From the IMG/VR virus record IMGVR_UViG_3300047552_001772, positions 1 to 34,206 of that record: a DNA stretch of 34,206 nucleotides; one strand, given 5' to 3'. Origin of the DNA: a virus. The position numbers and the translations under genes were made by a program. Positions 7,246 through 18,700 of this stretch are shown here, piece by piece (the stretch's first letter is position 1; every line of letters starts with the position of its first letter). The notes under the pieces are model-generated. The model did not search any database, was not told where the DNA came from, and was given only the letters and a program-made list of their open reading frames with translations.

Positions 7246-7248
7246 CAA

Positions 7249-9030
7249 ATGGCTACGATAACAAATCATTCGATTAAGACACCTCACGCCGCTGTAAAGA
7301 TTTGGAATTACGAAGAGCGCATGACAGCTACTGGTCCAAGTATTAATGTTCTTGCTGACGCTGATACTCGGACAGTAATTCAGACTGCCTACTCTAATAC
7401 GGTGAGCGAGCAAATAATCAGCACACTTTCATTGGTCAATATTCAGACTAATAAAAGTAAAGGAAATCCAGTTGGCACATTTAACTTTACATTGGCTCCA
7501 ACTAGAAATTGGGTATCGGTTATCACACCGGGGAGCTGGTGTGTCATTCTTATGTCCAACAACCCTATTACTAAACAATCTTTTGAAAAAGCTGATATGA
7601 CTCAAGTGAAGATGTTTGGCCGTATCGATACTATAAGAGTTGAAGTGGTTGTCGATGATGAAGGTGCTCGTCAGACTCGCTATCTAGTATCAGGTCAAGA
7701 TTGGGGCAGTATCTTTAACAATCATCTCTACGTAGATCCTCTCATTGCTGATCCAAAGGATATTCAGGGACGACAGGGCAATGCTCTATTTCAATTGATC
7801 AATAACTATCTGCTCTCAAAAAGTAATACACCGTCCGTGTACAAAATTCCTGGAAATTTGCGGGCCCTATTATCAGTATTTGGATCTCCGCTGCCAGTGG
7901 AACAGACAACTAGATTGGCAAAACCTACCCATCGAATTCTCATCCCACAGGAAGCTTTAGATTTTTTTGGCTTCATCGACGAGACAGATAAAAAGGCCTC
8001 AAGCACCGATCTTTCAAAAATTATAGCATTACAGACTGGTTCTCTCAACACATCTGAAGGAGAGTACGATACTGAAATACAAGAAGGCAGAGGCTGGATC
8101 AATCCATTTACCTTGGTTGGTCAACATACTTTGTGGTCCGTCTTGATGGATAACAATAACTATGTCTTAAATGAACTATATCCAGAGTTTCGTTGGAAAG
8201 ATCAACATAAACCACAATTAACTCTATATAACCGAATTAGACCCTTTTCCTTTCAAAAATATCCTCTTACGGGCATCGATGCTAACTTACGATCTAAGTT
8301 TGAAAATGTAGTAACTCACCCATTAGACAATAAGACAATCAACTCTGTCAATGCTGGAACTAATTGGGCCGATAAATATAATTTTGCAGAAGTAAAACCT
8401 GAATTTCAAGAATTGAATATAAACGAAATATTTGTAAAGTTGAAAGCACAAGTGTTTCAAAAAAGAGAAGATGGTACTGCAATAACAAGTATATTTGATC
8501 GTGAGGGCTTTAGACCTCTGATTCTTAGTATCAAGCAAATTCCTGCAAAGAACGACGGAGAGGCCGCGGTAGATAACTTTGACATCGACTTATTCAGCGG
8601 ATGGGTTAAAATATTACAAGAGTGGTATTTCGACACTCACCGGCTCTTAAATGGTCGATTGACCATGACTGGCAGTTCTGAGTATATACCAGTAGGTGAC
8701 AATATACTCTTTGATGCTGGCCTAGTTGGCGTATCGCATAACTACAACTCTGGAGCATTAGAAGAAAAAGAGTGTTATGTTCTTGCTCATGTGGAATCTG
8801 TGTCGCATTCTTTTTCTGTCAGTTCTGATGGTGCTAGAGCCTTTCAGACCACTATTCAATTCGTTAGAGGAATCATAACCGATAAAGATAAGCAACTGAT
8901 CGGTGAAGGGACTATTGATTCTTTGAGCTCATCTCTATCGCGCGAAGATTCAAGAAATAATATCACAACAATAGCGACTCCTGCAACAACAAACGACATC
9001 GAGAAAGAAAGTAATAAAGAGGGATTCTAA
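7249..9030 (+). CDS. Baseplate hub protein (gp27 / gpD / Mu gpP type)
   Basis: A 593-residue protein lying between the tape measure and the OB-fold spike, where Mu and P2-like phages place the hub that caps the tube and holds the spike. It is beta-rich, with an N-terminal region containing GTFNFTLAPTRNWVSVITPG and a ring-like strand pattern around FGRIDTIRVEVVVDDEGARQ and YLVSGQDWGSIF. The C-terminal part has SGWVKILQEWYFDTHRLLNG and AHVESVSHSFSVSSDGARAF, resembling the 'VxSVxHxxxxx' strands that close gp27-type domains. An AGGA SD (7238-7241) sits in the end of the tape measure gene, 7 nt before the ATG, so the genes are coupled. No enzymatic motif is seen. Hub role inferred from fold pattern and position. 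Confidence 0.75.
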   Translation: MATITNHSIKTPHAAVKIWNYEERMTATGPSINVLADADTRTVIQTAYSNTVSEQIISTLSLVNIQTNKSKGNPVGTFNFTLAPTRNWVSVITPGSWCVILMSNNPITKQSFEKADMTQVKMFGRIDTIRVEVVVDDEGARQTRYLVSGQDWGSIFNNHLYVDPLIADPKDIQGRQGNALFQLINNYLLSKSNTPSVYKIPGNLRALLSVFGSPLPVEQTTRLAKPTHRILIPQEALDFFGFIDETDKKASSTDLSKIIALQTGSLNTSEGEYDTEIQEGRGWINPFTLVGQHTLWSVLMDNNNYVLNELYPEFRWKDQHKPQLTLYNRIRPFSFQKYPLTGIDANLRSKFENVVTHPLDNKTINSVNAGTNWADKYNFAEVKPEFQELNINEIFVKLKAQVFQKREDGTAITSIFDREGFRPLILSIKQIPAKNDGEAAVDNFDIDLFSGWVKILQEWYFDTHRLLNGRLTMTGSSEYIPVGDNILFDAGLVGVSHNYNSGALEEKECYVLAHVESVSHSFSVSSDGARAFQTTIQFVRGIITDKDKQLIGEGTIDSLSSSLSREDSRNNITTIATPATTNDIEKESNKEGF

Positions 9031-10124
9031 TGTTTTCTGAATTTGACAATGTAAAAGATAGCTCAATTTGGTTTCAGACATCATCTCTCAAGATGATCAA
9101 CAATCTTGATAATCGTTTATATATAGGTATTGTGCGCGAAGCGCACAATGATGCAAATACCAAAGAACTACGCTACATTGTTGAGATTCATCACAAAAAC
9201 GATATCATTTTGAGCAATTGTCGCATGTTGCGTAGATGGGGTGGCGTTTATAACTATGAAGACTATATCATGCATGGCTATAACCACAACTCTACAAGTA
9301 ATAACCAAAATGGTGTCGCAGCGGTACCTGGCGATGTAGTCTTAGTGAGTCAACTTGGTGGACAAGGTCGCGAGGGAATTATCTTGGGTGCTATGACCCA
9401 CGTCGCTCGCAAGAACTCCTTAGATACAAAAGACGGTCCACAGTATAGATCAGAATTTAACGGCATCGAAACAAGCATCAATAAAGATGGTGAGTGGATC
9501 TTGACATTTAAAGGACAACCCACCAATCTATCTAAGTTAGATCAGACGCCATCTGAGCCTGTTCCTGCCCCAGAATACGATACCGATGTCGGTACGTCAT
9601 ACATGAAGTGGGACAAGACGGGAAGTTTCACACTAAGTGACGAAGCAACTGATGGAGATAAGATCCAACGACTGTTCATCGACAAGAAGAACGGGACTAT
9701 CGATATCGATTCGGGCAAGATCAATTTACAATTTATAAAGAAAGATCAGGCAGTTACTTTAACTTGTAAGAAATTTGTCGTTGAAGGCGAAAAGATTCGA
9801 CTAGGCGAAGAAGGTGCCAGTGATTGGCTTATCTTGGGATCTAAGTTCCGCAAAGAGCAGAAATCTATGAATAACACTGTCAGCCAAAAACTAACAGCGG
9901 CTAGGATCGCGTTGACAGCAGCCCAAGCCCTACTTTCTACAGCGGGTGCTGCTATGGCCGTACCAATCGCAGGTGCGATTGCTGCTGGACCACAAATTAC
10001 CTCAGCGGCTACTTTAATAAATCAAGCAGCTTCTGCTCTTGGTGATGCTGGTACCGCTATTTCGACCTTTGAGAGCAATGGTCTTCCCCATGATTATCTA
10101 TCTGAGATCTCAAAGACCAAGTAA
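9030..10124 (+). CDS. Baseplate spike protein, OB-fold (gp5 / gpV type)
   Basis: This 364-residue protein starts on a TAATG overlap with the hub gene. Residues 29-125 look like the gp5/gpV OB-fold: RLYIGIVREAHNDANTKELR, a WGGVYNYEDYIMHGYNHNST segment, then AAVPGDVVLVSQLGGQGREG and IILGAMTHVAR. The pattern 'PGDxVxVxxxGGxxxxGxIL' is typical. Residues 145-275 form a repetitive beta region (DKKNGTIDIDSGKINLQFIK, LTCKKFVVEGEKIRLGEEGA), likely part of the trimeric spike. The last 90 or so residues are Ala-rich and partly hydrophobic (AALLST.. and AVPIAGAIAA). There is no lysozyme domain, unlike T4 gp5. A PAAR tip protein was not found in this window. Spike assignment is confident. Confidence 0.8.
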   Translation: MFSEFDNVKDSSIWFQTSSLKMINNLDNRLYIGIVREAHNDANTKELRYIVEIHHKNDIILSNCRMLRRWGGVYNYEDYIMHGYNHNSTSNNQNGVAAVPGDVVLVSQLGGQGREGIILGAMTHVARKNSLDTKDGPQYRSEFNGIETSINKDGEWILTFKGQPTNLSKLDQTPSEPVPAPEYDTDVGTSYMKWDKTGSFTLSDEATDGDKIQRLFIDKKNGTIDIDSGKINLQFIKKDQAVTLTCKKFVVEGEKIRLGEEGASDWLILGSKFRKEQKSMNNTVSQKLTAARIALTAAQALLSTAGAAMAVPIAGAIAAGPQITSAATLINQAASALGDAGTAISTFESNGLPHDYLSEISKTK

Positions 10125-10132
10125 ACCTAAGT

Positions 10133-10142
10133 TATAATTGTA
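10133..10142. promoter_or_regulatory. -10 element before the baseplate gene at 10146, near-symmetric
   Basis: TATAATTGTA reads TATAAT on the plus strand (10133-10138), 7 nt before the ATG at 10146, and TACAAT on the minus strand. No SD lies between. The plus transcript would begin almost exactly at the ATG. The preceding bases (CTAAGT) resemble the TTAAG before TATAAT at 3186 and 32057. Confidence 0.5.
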
Positions 10143-10145
10143 ATC

Positions 10146-11081
10146 ATGAGTGATAACATTCTTCCTACAGTAAGTCAAGGTCCCCAAAAAGAACTAGTAG
10201 ACTGGTTTTACGCAAATGCTGATTATCAGCCAATTCTCAGCAATTGGTTCACTGCTAAACCATATGGTTTTCGCTTTACTCCTAAGAATGGTGAAGCGAA
10301 AGTGATGTATTTGCCAATTGGACCGAGCAATCTATCTATTACTACATATTTCGCTACTAATATTGTGCCAACAATATATGGAACGGTCGAAGAGCACTCG
10401 CCTGTTCGCTATTACGACATCGTGATAGAAGGTACGACAGGCATGGGACCCAAATTTGTCGCCCCTATCAACGCGAATGTAAAACCTGATTTGAAAAATG
10501 GATCACAGAAGTCTGGTCGGTCGTCATTCGCAATTCAACAGAGCATGACTTCAGGCTTCTTTTCAAAGACATTAAGTACCCTTGATAAGACCTTTCGTGA
10601 CATAAGTGCCTTGACAGGAAAGACGGCGCCCGCAGTGACTGGTCTACAATTGGATCAGACTGGCTATCTTGCGTTTCACAATCTTTATCGCTTCTTCTTG
10701 AAATACAAGAAAGATGCCTCTGGTACTGATCAAAAGAATGACACAACTGCTCGACCTGAGAATGCTAAACATCCATTGGTGTTCTTTAACTATAAAGATA
10801 ACAATGAATACAATGTAGCAATTAGGTCTTTTTCTCTTCGTAGAGATAAAGAAAATCCAATGTTGTATTATTACAACATTACTATGAGAGGCTACAATCT
10901 CAATGAGATTAGCAATTCAGATAGTGTTCAAAATGTAGAGAGTCAAGAATCGATGCTTGCCAAGTTAGGTCTTGATGGAGTCAAGGGATCTAGCTTTTTG
11001 ACTTCAGCTAAGAAATTTGCGACTCAAGGCAGGGACATTCTGGGATCAGTGGCTAATGGTGTGAACCAACTAGGACGATAA
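10146..11081 (+). CDS. Conserved baseplate or tail structural protein, function unassigned
   Basis: A 311-residue protein between the spike and the gp25-like wedge. Residues 38-110 hold the most distinctive part: YGFRFTPKNGEAKVMYLPIG, PSNLSITTYFATNIVPTIYG and VRYYDIVIEGTTGMGPKF. The second half includes YLAFHNLYRFFLKYKK and a beta pattern NPMLYYYNITMRGYNL. Paired strands with 'YYDIxIxGTTG' and 'YYYNIxMRGY' suggest two similar beta sandwiches, as in tube-initiator or hub-adaptor proteins, but I cannot name the family. In Mu-like order, this slot sits between spike and wedge genes. The start follows a TATAAT box by 7 nt, with no SD. Structural role likely; exact role unknown. Confidence 0.6.
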   Translation: MSDNILPTVSQGPQKELVDWFYANADYQPILSNWFTAKPYGFRFTPKNGEAKVMYLPIGPSNLSITTYFATNIVPTIYGTVEEHSPVRYYDIVIEGTTGMGPKFVAPINANVKPDLKNGSQKSGRSSFAIQQSMTSGFFSKTLSTLDKTFRDISALTGKTAPAVTGLQLDQTGYLAFHNLYRFFLKYKKDASGTDQKNDTTARPENAKHPLVFFNYKDNNEYNVAIRSFSLRRDKENPMLYYYNITMRGYNLNEISNSDSVQNVESQESMLAKLGLDGVKGSSFLTSAKKFATQGRDILGSVANGVNQLGR

Positions 11082-12671
11082 ATGGCTACGGTAGACAACA
11101 ACACACTTCAAAGTTCTGCCAATCTTAGCCTGTGGTTTAAGGTTCAGTCTGGCGATGCGCTCACTCTAGCTGACATTCCTGAGATTATTCCACTGCGATG
11201 GAACTATTTTAGAGATAATTGGCCCTTTTTAAGGACGAATCTTATTAGATCTGCGCCTGGCACATTTGATCCAGACTACTTTCGATTCACTGTAGATGAT
11301 TTAACTGACTTTATAGCTAAACAGCAATTAGACACAACAGACATCAATCCTTTCACATCAAATAGTATCTATTACAGGTTTTATCCTGTTTTTGAGGCCT
11401 TAAGACTAGACAATATTACGTTAACCAATGACGAGCGTACAATTGTTGCCAATAAGAGACTCGCTGTTAATTCTTACTCTAAGATACATTTCTTAAATAT
11501 AAAGAAGACACTTCGTGAGTACCGTGATCAACTGGCTGATCTTGTTGGCTTGAGTGATGATGATTATAATGCCATCTATGATCGTGCTCCAATTGAGTCT
11601 AGCGCTACAGCCTCAATTACTGACTTAAAGTTGATGAATGTGATTGAAAAGCAGATAAGTGCTGTAGACTTTGTTTTAGCTAATCTGTTTGCGATAGACG
11701 CTGCCATTGACCCATTCGCCTTAGCCCGAACAAATGCCAACAACCCAAACATAGATATTGGCCAATATAAGTCAGGAAGGTTGGTGAAGTTGAATTCTAA
11801 AGAAGATCTTCCGAGTCTCGCTAAGCGTATATTGGGCAATGCTGACAAGTGGATCGATATTGCTATCGCCAATGGACTTAAAGATCCATATGTTGATGAA
11901 ATTGGCCAACAACTCTATTTCCTGACTAATGGCAGCACTAATCAGATCAATATAGCCGCTAAAGATACTTTTGGAGCTGAAAATATCAACAAGTTTTATA
12001 TAAACCAGCTCGTTCTGATTCAATCGGATACTATTCCTTTTCCAACACAGAGACTTATTACTGGTATTAGGCAAATTCCGCTGTCTAATGAGATCATTTT
12101 GACAGTAGATGGAGATCTAAACATGGGATCATACCTACTTGCAGAGAACGCAAGCATTAGAATCTTTAAGCCCAACACTATCAATAGTTCGCAGTATATC
12201 CTCATTCCTTCAGAGCAATCTAAGGCTAATCCGCGCGACGACGAAATTCCATGGTTTCTAGTTGGAAAGGCCGCAGACGAGAAAAATACCAAAATCGATC
12301 TTGCTATTGATGCGGATGGAGCTCTTCTTCAGGGATCTACAGGTGACTTAGCTTTGAGTTACGGGTTAGATAATGCTGTTCAAGCCATTAAGGCTAAAAT
12401 TCTTACAGAACTGGGAACAAACGCTCGCCACCCTGGTTTTGGGCTTATCAATCTAGTCGGTACTCCTACTACTCAGTCTGAAGATGTTAAGGCTGCATTA
12501 GTAGCATCGATCAACACTCAAGTATCGGCAGATACAAGATTTGACCGAGTTCAAAGTCTAGATGTGACAAAGAATACCACCACAGATGCTGTGGCTTATG
12601 ATATCACTCTAGTCGTAAAGTTGACTGGTTCAAACACTTTCTTGCCTATTACCTTTACGGTAAATACTTAA
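11082..12671 (+). CDS. Baseplate wedge protein with C-terminal gp25/W-like domain
   Basis: A 529-residue protein. The last 125 or so residues match the gp25/gpW wedge family: IDADGALLQGSTGDLALSYG, then AIKAKILTELGTNARHPGFG and a closing segment AYDITLVVKLTGSNTFLPIT. Free-standing gp25 proteins are about 130 residues, so this is a fusion with a long N-terminal part. Residues 232-270 (LVKLNSKEDLPSLAKRILGN, then KWIDIAIANGLKDPYV) resemble a LysM-type fold. The first 200 residues are helical and not recognised. gp25-type proteins nucleate sheath assembly on the baseplate, and the J-like gene follows directly, as in P2 and Mu. An AGGA SD at 11072-11075 lies 6 nt before the ATG at 11082. gp25 part confident; LysM-like part tentative. 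Confidence 0.75.
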   Translation: MATVDNNTLQSSANLSLWFKVQSGDALTLADIPEIIPLRWNYFRDNWPFLRTNLIRSAPGTFDPDYFRFTVDDLTDFIAKQQLDTTDINPFTSNSIYYRFYPVFEALRLDNITLTNDERTIVANKRLAVNSYSKIHFLNIKKTLREYRDQLADLVGLSDDDYNAIYDRAPIESSATASITDLKLMNVIEKQISAVDFVLANLFAIDAAIDPFALARTNANNPNIDIGQYKSGRLVKLNSKEDLPSLAKRILGNADKWIDIAIANGLKDPYVDEIGQQLYFLTNGSTNQINIAAKDTFGAENINKFYINQLVLIQSDTIPFPTQRLITGIRQIPLSNEIILTVDGDLNMGSYLLAENASIRIFKPNTINSSQYILIPSEQSKANPRDDEIPWFLVGKAADEKNTKIDLAIDADGALLQGSTGDLALSYGLDNAVQAIKAKILTELGTNARHPGFGLINLVGTPTTQSEDVKAALVASINTQVSADTRFDRVQSLDVTKNTTTDAVAYDITLVVKLTGSNTFLPITFTVNT

Positions 12672-12684
12672 GTCTTGCAATTAC

Positions 12685-12707
12685 CATAGTAGAATGGAGT
12701 TACTATG
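12685..12707 (+). promoter_or_regulatory. Start region of the giant wedge gene: -10 box, SD and start-codon hairpin
   Basis: TAGAAT at 12690-12695 is 9 nt before the ATG at 12705, and GGAG at 12696-12699 is 5 nt before it. CATAGTA (12685-12691) and TACTATG (12701-12707) are perfect inverted repeats enclosing the SD in a 9-nt loop and burying the start codon. A transcript started from the -10 box would lack the left arm; a read-through transcript would have both arms. Confidence 0.4.
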
Positions 12708-15700
12708 TCAATAGAGATAAAGTCGTTCAATCAGATATTAGGTGGTATGGTCCGGAAAATCATTGCCGAGACTCCCCTAAGTGATGTCAACCCAGGTTCT
12801 GTCTTTCTTTCGCTACTTGAAGCGTGCGCCAGTCAAGATTTTGACAACAATGTCGCTATTTTGAGCATTCTTGAGCTACTAAATGTAGATGCAATCAGGA
12901 ATAATGATCTGGACAATAAAGCTGCCGATTTGGGTCTAGAGCGAAAAGCAGCCGTTGCAGCAACTGGTACAGTACGAATCAAGAATACCAATATAGTAAA
13001 GCAGAGCACCTCTCTTTATAGCTTGAAGCCAGCTCCCATTTCGGGACAAACAGTCTTATTTGTTAACAACACGAGTGGCTGGACAGCATCTGGTTCGCTT
13101 TACATAGGGCGTGGGACGAATTCCTTTGAAGGACCTATAGTCTATACGAGCATCACTACGTATCCAACATATTCAGAGATCACGCTAGGCACTGCTCTCC
13201 AGAAAGACCATCTTGCCTCTGATCTTGTAGTCAATGCACAAGGACAACCAGACAGAGTCATCAATGCAGGCACCATCGTTAAGATTCCAGCCAATAATCA
13301 GAACCCAGAGATCGTGTACAACACGATCCGCGATGCCGTTATTCCTGCCGGCGAAGACTATATAGATGATGTATTAGTTGTTGCTCAGTCTCCTGGAACA
13401 CAGGGCAACGCTTTACTTAACACTATTAATCAATTTGACACCGTACCATTTATTGGAGCAGCGGTCACTAATACTGTTGCGTTTACTACTGGTTCAGATA
13501 TTGAAACAGACGTTGAATTACGAAATCGAATTAAAGCATATGCTTCATCATTGGCACGTGGAACAGCACCGAGCATCTTGAGCGCTGTCATCGGTCTCTC
13601 TGATCCTGATGAGAATAAGCGAGTAGCTTCTGCAATTTTGTCGCAGCCAGTCTCAGTTAATGCCCCATCAATTCTTTATATTGATGATGGTCGAGGTTTT
13701 CAGCCTTCACAAGCAGGACAGGCCATCGACGTTCTTCTTGCAAGAGCAAATGGCACAGAGGAGTTTCTCCAGTTAGCCAACTATCCGGTTCCTAGAGTTC
13801 AAGTTGTAAATGATGCTTCAGGTCCATTTGAACTTGTTGACCAAATGTTCTTGCGCGTCGCGGTTGATGGCGTAGAAGAAACAATCATCTTTACAGAGAC
13901 AGATTTTTCTAACATTTCGGTGGCTACTCTTGCTGAAATCGTCTCAGCCATTAATGATAAATCAATCTCTTTTAAAGCTCGTCTTACGGATGATTCCTCT
14001 CACATCTTACTATTTGCCATCGATCCTGATGCTGAGACAATTCAAGTAGCGCCTATCAAAGCATCAGATAATGAGGCACTCTACTCAAACAATATTCTTA
14101 ACTTTCCAGTTAAAGAAGTTAGTTACATTGCCTTGTTTCAGAACAGTACAAGACTGCGCCAGCGGGAAAAAACGGCGACTGTAGAGACGATTCCATTTGC
14201 TTTCTGGAATCTATTATCAACAGGGGATTTAGGCATATCTGTAGACGGAACCCCCACTCAGACTCAAACTTTCAGTCTATCCGATTTTCCCAATGCATCT
14301 TCGTTTTCACTACTGACTATCGACGATTGGGTATCAGCCTTTAATAGAAAGTTTGCCGGAATTACAGCTTCTTCGACGCCTAATCAGACGATGCAGATCA
14401 GTAGCAACAAGCAAGGTTCGACGGCCACTGTTGAAATAGTGGGTGGTAGCTATAAAAATCAAATGTTTGGTGCAAACGCAGTTTCTGCTACTGGCCAATC
14501 TTCGCAATTTGAGATCAACCGCTCTACTGGTAACATTCGCCTCCTCACAGATGTAGTATCTGGCGATGTCGTTAGTGCTGGTATTGCAGATGCTAAAGGT
14601 TTTATAGTATCTACAGTTACGACATCAGGTCTATATAATTTTGATGTTGATACAAATGGTCGACAAGCACAGATGGTAATTTGTTCAGATGCATCGATCT
14701 GTAAAAAGATCGACCTAGATCTATCAATTGATCAAACTTTAGTTATAACTAATCAAGGTAGCAGTGTCATGCGTATCAAAGCTGATAACATTGACACGTT
14801 CCGTTATATTCAACCTGGTCACTATCTCTATATGGCTTATCGAAGTGTTGGATCGGGATGGATAAATCAGGCAAATAGTGGTCTTTTTAAGGTTATTCGA
14901 CGTGGTGCTCACACTAATGCAGGCACAGACACTTACATCGAAGTACTGAATGGTGGAATTATTGGTGAAACCGTAACTGTAGCAGACATCACAGATATGG
15001 TTGCTTTTCAAACAGATGTCTATCCGCAACTTTGGACTTCTTCCTATCTAACAAATCCTCTTGCTGCTTCATTAGATGATGTTGCTTCGTCAATCAATGA
15101 CTCGCTGATTGGAATCAAGGCGTCAATTTTTAGGACTAATTCTGTAAAGATCACTTCTACAACTGAAGAGAGTGGAAGTATTGCCATACCCGTCTCTATC
15201 GGTGCAGCGTCTACAATCTTCATCGCGACAGAAGATTTGCAAGTTAATAACGATCCATTAATTGCTAACAAAATTTCATCAAAAGACATGACAGGATTCA
15301 TTAAGTTTCCTGCTATAATTTCAAGCAATACTTACTTGGGTCGAGCAACCTATCCAACAGTGTTTGCTTCACTGTCGGCAAGCGCCGTTCCAGATGCCTA
15401 TCCATACAGTGGAGCATATTCTGAGACTCTCACGGCCGCCGCATTGACAGATGCTAATGTAAACCTGTCCAACATTGTCTCTTTTGAACGAGGAAGCAAT
15501 GAGGGATTGACTCGTTCTATTGCTGCCAAACCAACTAATACAACAGTAGGCACGCAGCAAGGACTACCTCGAACTCTATTTGATCATGTTATAAATGATA
15601 AAGTACAAGTTTATAACTCATTGCAGATGGCCCAAGATGACAACATTGTCATTGCTATGGATAAAGATGTAACTACTAAGACAATTACGATACCGATAGC

Positions 15701-18700
15701 TAGAACAGGACGAGTTAACTCGGGAAGCAACCTGCTCTCCTTTATTCCCAATAGTACGGAATTTTCGGCGTCAGATAATGACAATGAGCCAGGAGTCGAT
15801 TTTAGCACGGTGAATGTCTGGGGTACGAGCCTCAATGGCACTGATTTTAGCGACTATCGTCTATTGATGCGCGCTCGCAATTGGTACGCCAGCGGCGGAA
15901 CTACATCCGGTAATGGAAAATTCATGGTTAGATCGGCAGAATTCGGCACAAATGGAAATTTATTCCGCTTCGCTATTAATTATCCCGCACTGCCAAATCT
16001 AGACAACACAACTGTGTTGTCTAATACTCCTTCTCATAATCAACTGGTTTATAAATTTGCTTCAGGCTCAGATCGAACGGTTGGACTTGGACTCAGCACC
16101 GTTGTTAGCATAACTGGTCCATATAGTAACGATAGTATCAACTTTCCTGGTGGAGCTTCAGATGGCCCGTCGGGTGAATATTTTGACTTAGCATGGGGAA
16201 CTGGTAACTTCACTACTGTTCAAGTAAATGATGTTTTGAGTACTTTCAGTGGTAGCGGGTTTTCAGGGACCCTTTTAGGTCAATTTGGAATTAAAGCTAA
16301 GAGCGGAAACACGATCCGGATCTTTCACCCTAGTGGAGTTGTAGGTTCGGTGACAGTTACCAATCCAGATCTCGTACATTTCTTCCCGTTACAGAAGACT
16401 ACGGTAGCAGACATAATAAGTAAGATCAATGAATCGAATATCCTTGTGGCAGCCGCGATTAGTCTTCCAAGTGCAAGCATTGTAACTTCTACACTTGAAG
16501 ATCAATATAACTACACTACCGATGCGACAGCATTAGGGCACGATCACAATCCTACTGATGTAAACGTGCGCTCGTTCGTATCGCTATTCGATGGTGTAGG
16601 TGACATTCGATCATTCTCTAACGCCAATCCTAACTTTACACTTAAGACAGGTCTCGTTCTTCCAAGCACTGGCGTATCTTCGTCGATCTATAGAATGGAT
16701 ACGACAGTGAATGAAGATTCTACTGTGGGTGAATATTTCAAGTTAGTTCCAAGCACTATTAAGAACATTCATCACCACTTTACGCAAAAGGCGCTTTCTC
16801 AACTACCTATCGTTGCAGATGTATCGATAGCTAATAACAACAAGCGTGTGCAAATCGTGTCTAAAGAGCTAGGAAGTAAAGGAGCAATTGAGATTCTTGG
16901 TGGCCAGGGAAATGTGGCTCAAACATCAATTATAGGTCAAAGCATTGTTACTTCTGATACTAGCGGAAGCTACTTATTAGCTTCTATTTCGGCATTCCCG
17001 AATACTTATTCAGTAGGTGATGTAGTTAAGGTCACGAATTCACGTGGCGTTCAGAGAGCGACACAATTTGCCTCTTCTAGTACTTTAGATGTTTCTGCTC
17101 TAGTCAGCAATAGAGCAGAGTACTACTGGAATCCAGTGACAACGAATTTTGGAGCTACAACGACTTTCGCAATTACAGATGTGTCTAGTTCATATACTGA
17201 TTACAACGGCTCTCCTCTATCTGCTGGTATCGTCTGGCGTTGGACGCATAGCATAGGAAATGCAGAGACGCTTTCTGCAGTTCAACCAGGTCAACAGGTC
17301 ATAGCCTTTGATTGCACGGGTTGGAAAAATACCAATCAAGCTAAATTACCCGGCGATGGAACGACCGTTGGTTTAATAATAATCAATGTGAATGACGTTT
17401 CTCACTACTTCGACGTCGTCAATCCTTTTGGTCAGGCAATGGGAGCAACAGCAATAGGAACTGGAACTGTAAGTATCTGTCCAGTGCCGCGAAATCGTTG
17501 GAATCTTGCCCACGCCTCTCCTACTCCTATTAGTTCTTTACAACGTGCCAGCAACGTAATCACTGTACAAACCACAACTTCGCATAACATGAATTCTGGT
17601 GATAGCGCAGTCATTAACGACAGTTTGAGCATTGTAGCAGATGGAACTTATGGTCCAATTACGGTAACTGGTCCACAGACATTCACGTTTGCTGATACAG
17701 GTCCTAACCTAACTGAACTCAATATTGGCGCAACTACTATAAAATCAACATTCACGAGATCTTCATATCGGTTGCAAAAAATGGGTTTTGGAAATCTAGT
17801 TCAAATTTCTCACACTACTGGTGATTCACCGAGATTTGCAGACTGTGGCGTAGCCGTAGATGACTATCTGATCCTCCAAGGAAAGACCTTCAACAGCTCA
17901 AACAATGGTGTTTATAGAATTGTTGCTGTAGATAACACGTCAATTGTGTTTGAACACAAAGGTGCGATAGATAACCGAAATCTGACAACTCTTTTTAACC
18001 AGAATTCGATTGCGGCACAATGGACAGCAAACAGTAATATTGTAGAAGGTAGCGCAGGAACATTCAAGCATCTCGTAACTGGTAGATGGGTAAAGAAAGA
18101 AGAAGATAGTGATGCTCTATATCTACAGGTCACGGGATGCGATACTAACGATTATTCGACAGCAACTAAGATCTTTTTAGGTCAAACTTATAATGGTGTC
18201 ACTGGTTCTGCTCTCGGAATATCATATAATATGGTCACATCATATGATCTTGGTGTTTATCTAGATACTATTGACGACATCTTGATCTATGAGGGTGATT
18301 CGGCTTTTAAGACCGATAAACTAAACGTTCAAACAGTTACAGATGCTACATGGTTTGATCCTAACAATACAGGTCAGTTCGATATCATCGAGATCGGGAA
18401 CAATCCTTCAGATCGTAGACCCTTTGTGCGCGTGAATAATGCAGTCGCTGTAACACAAATCAATAGACAATTATCAGCCACCCCTCAAGGGTTTTATGTT
18501 GTCGAAAATGACACCTACAAATATTCAACTTATCGTACAGTTGCAAACTCTGTCATCAGTGACACAAACAATCTACGACGCAATCTATATCTACTTCCTG
18601 ACGCTCGCGCGTATAAAATTGACAGCGCTAATGACTCCATTATTCAACATGTGGGTAAACTTGGTTACGATTTAATCACCGCTACGGGCACTGATGGATA

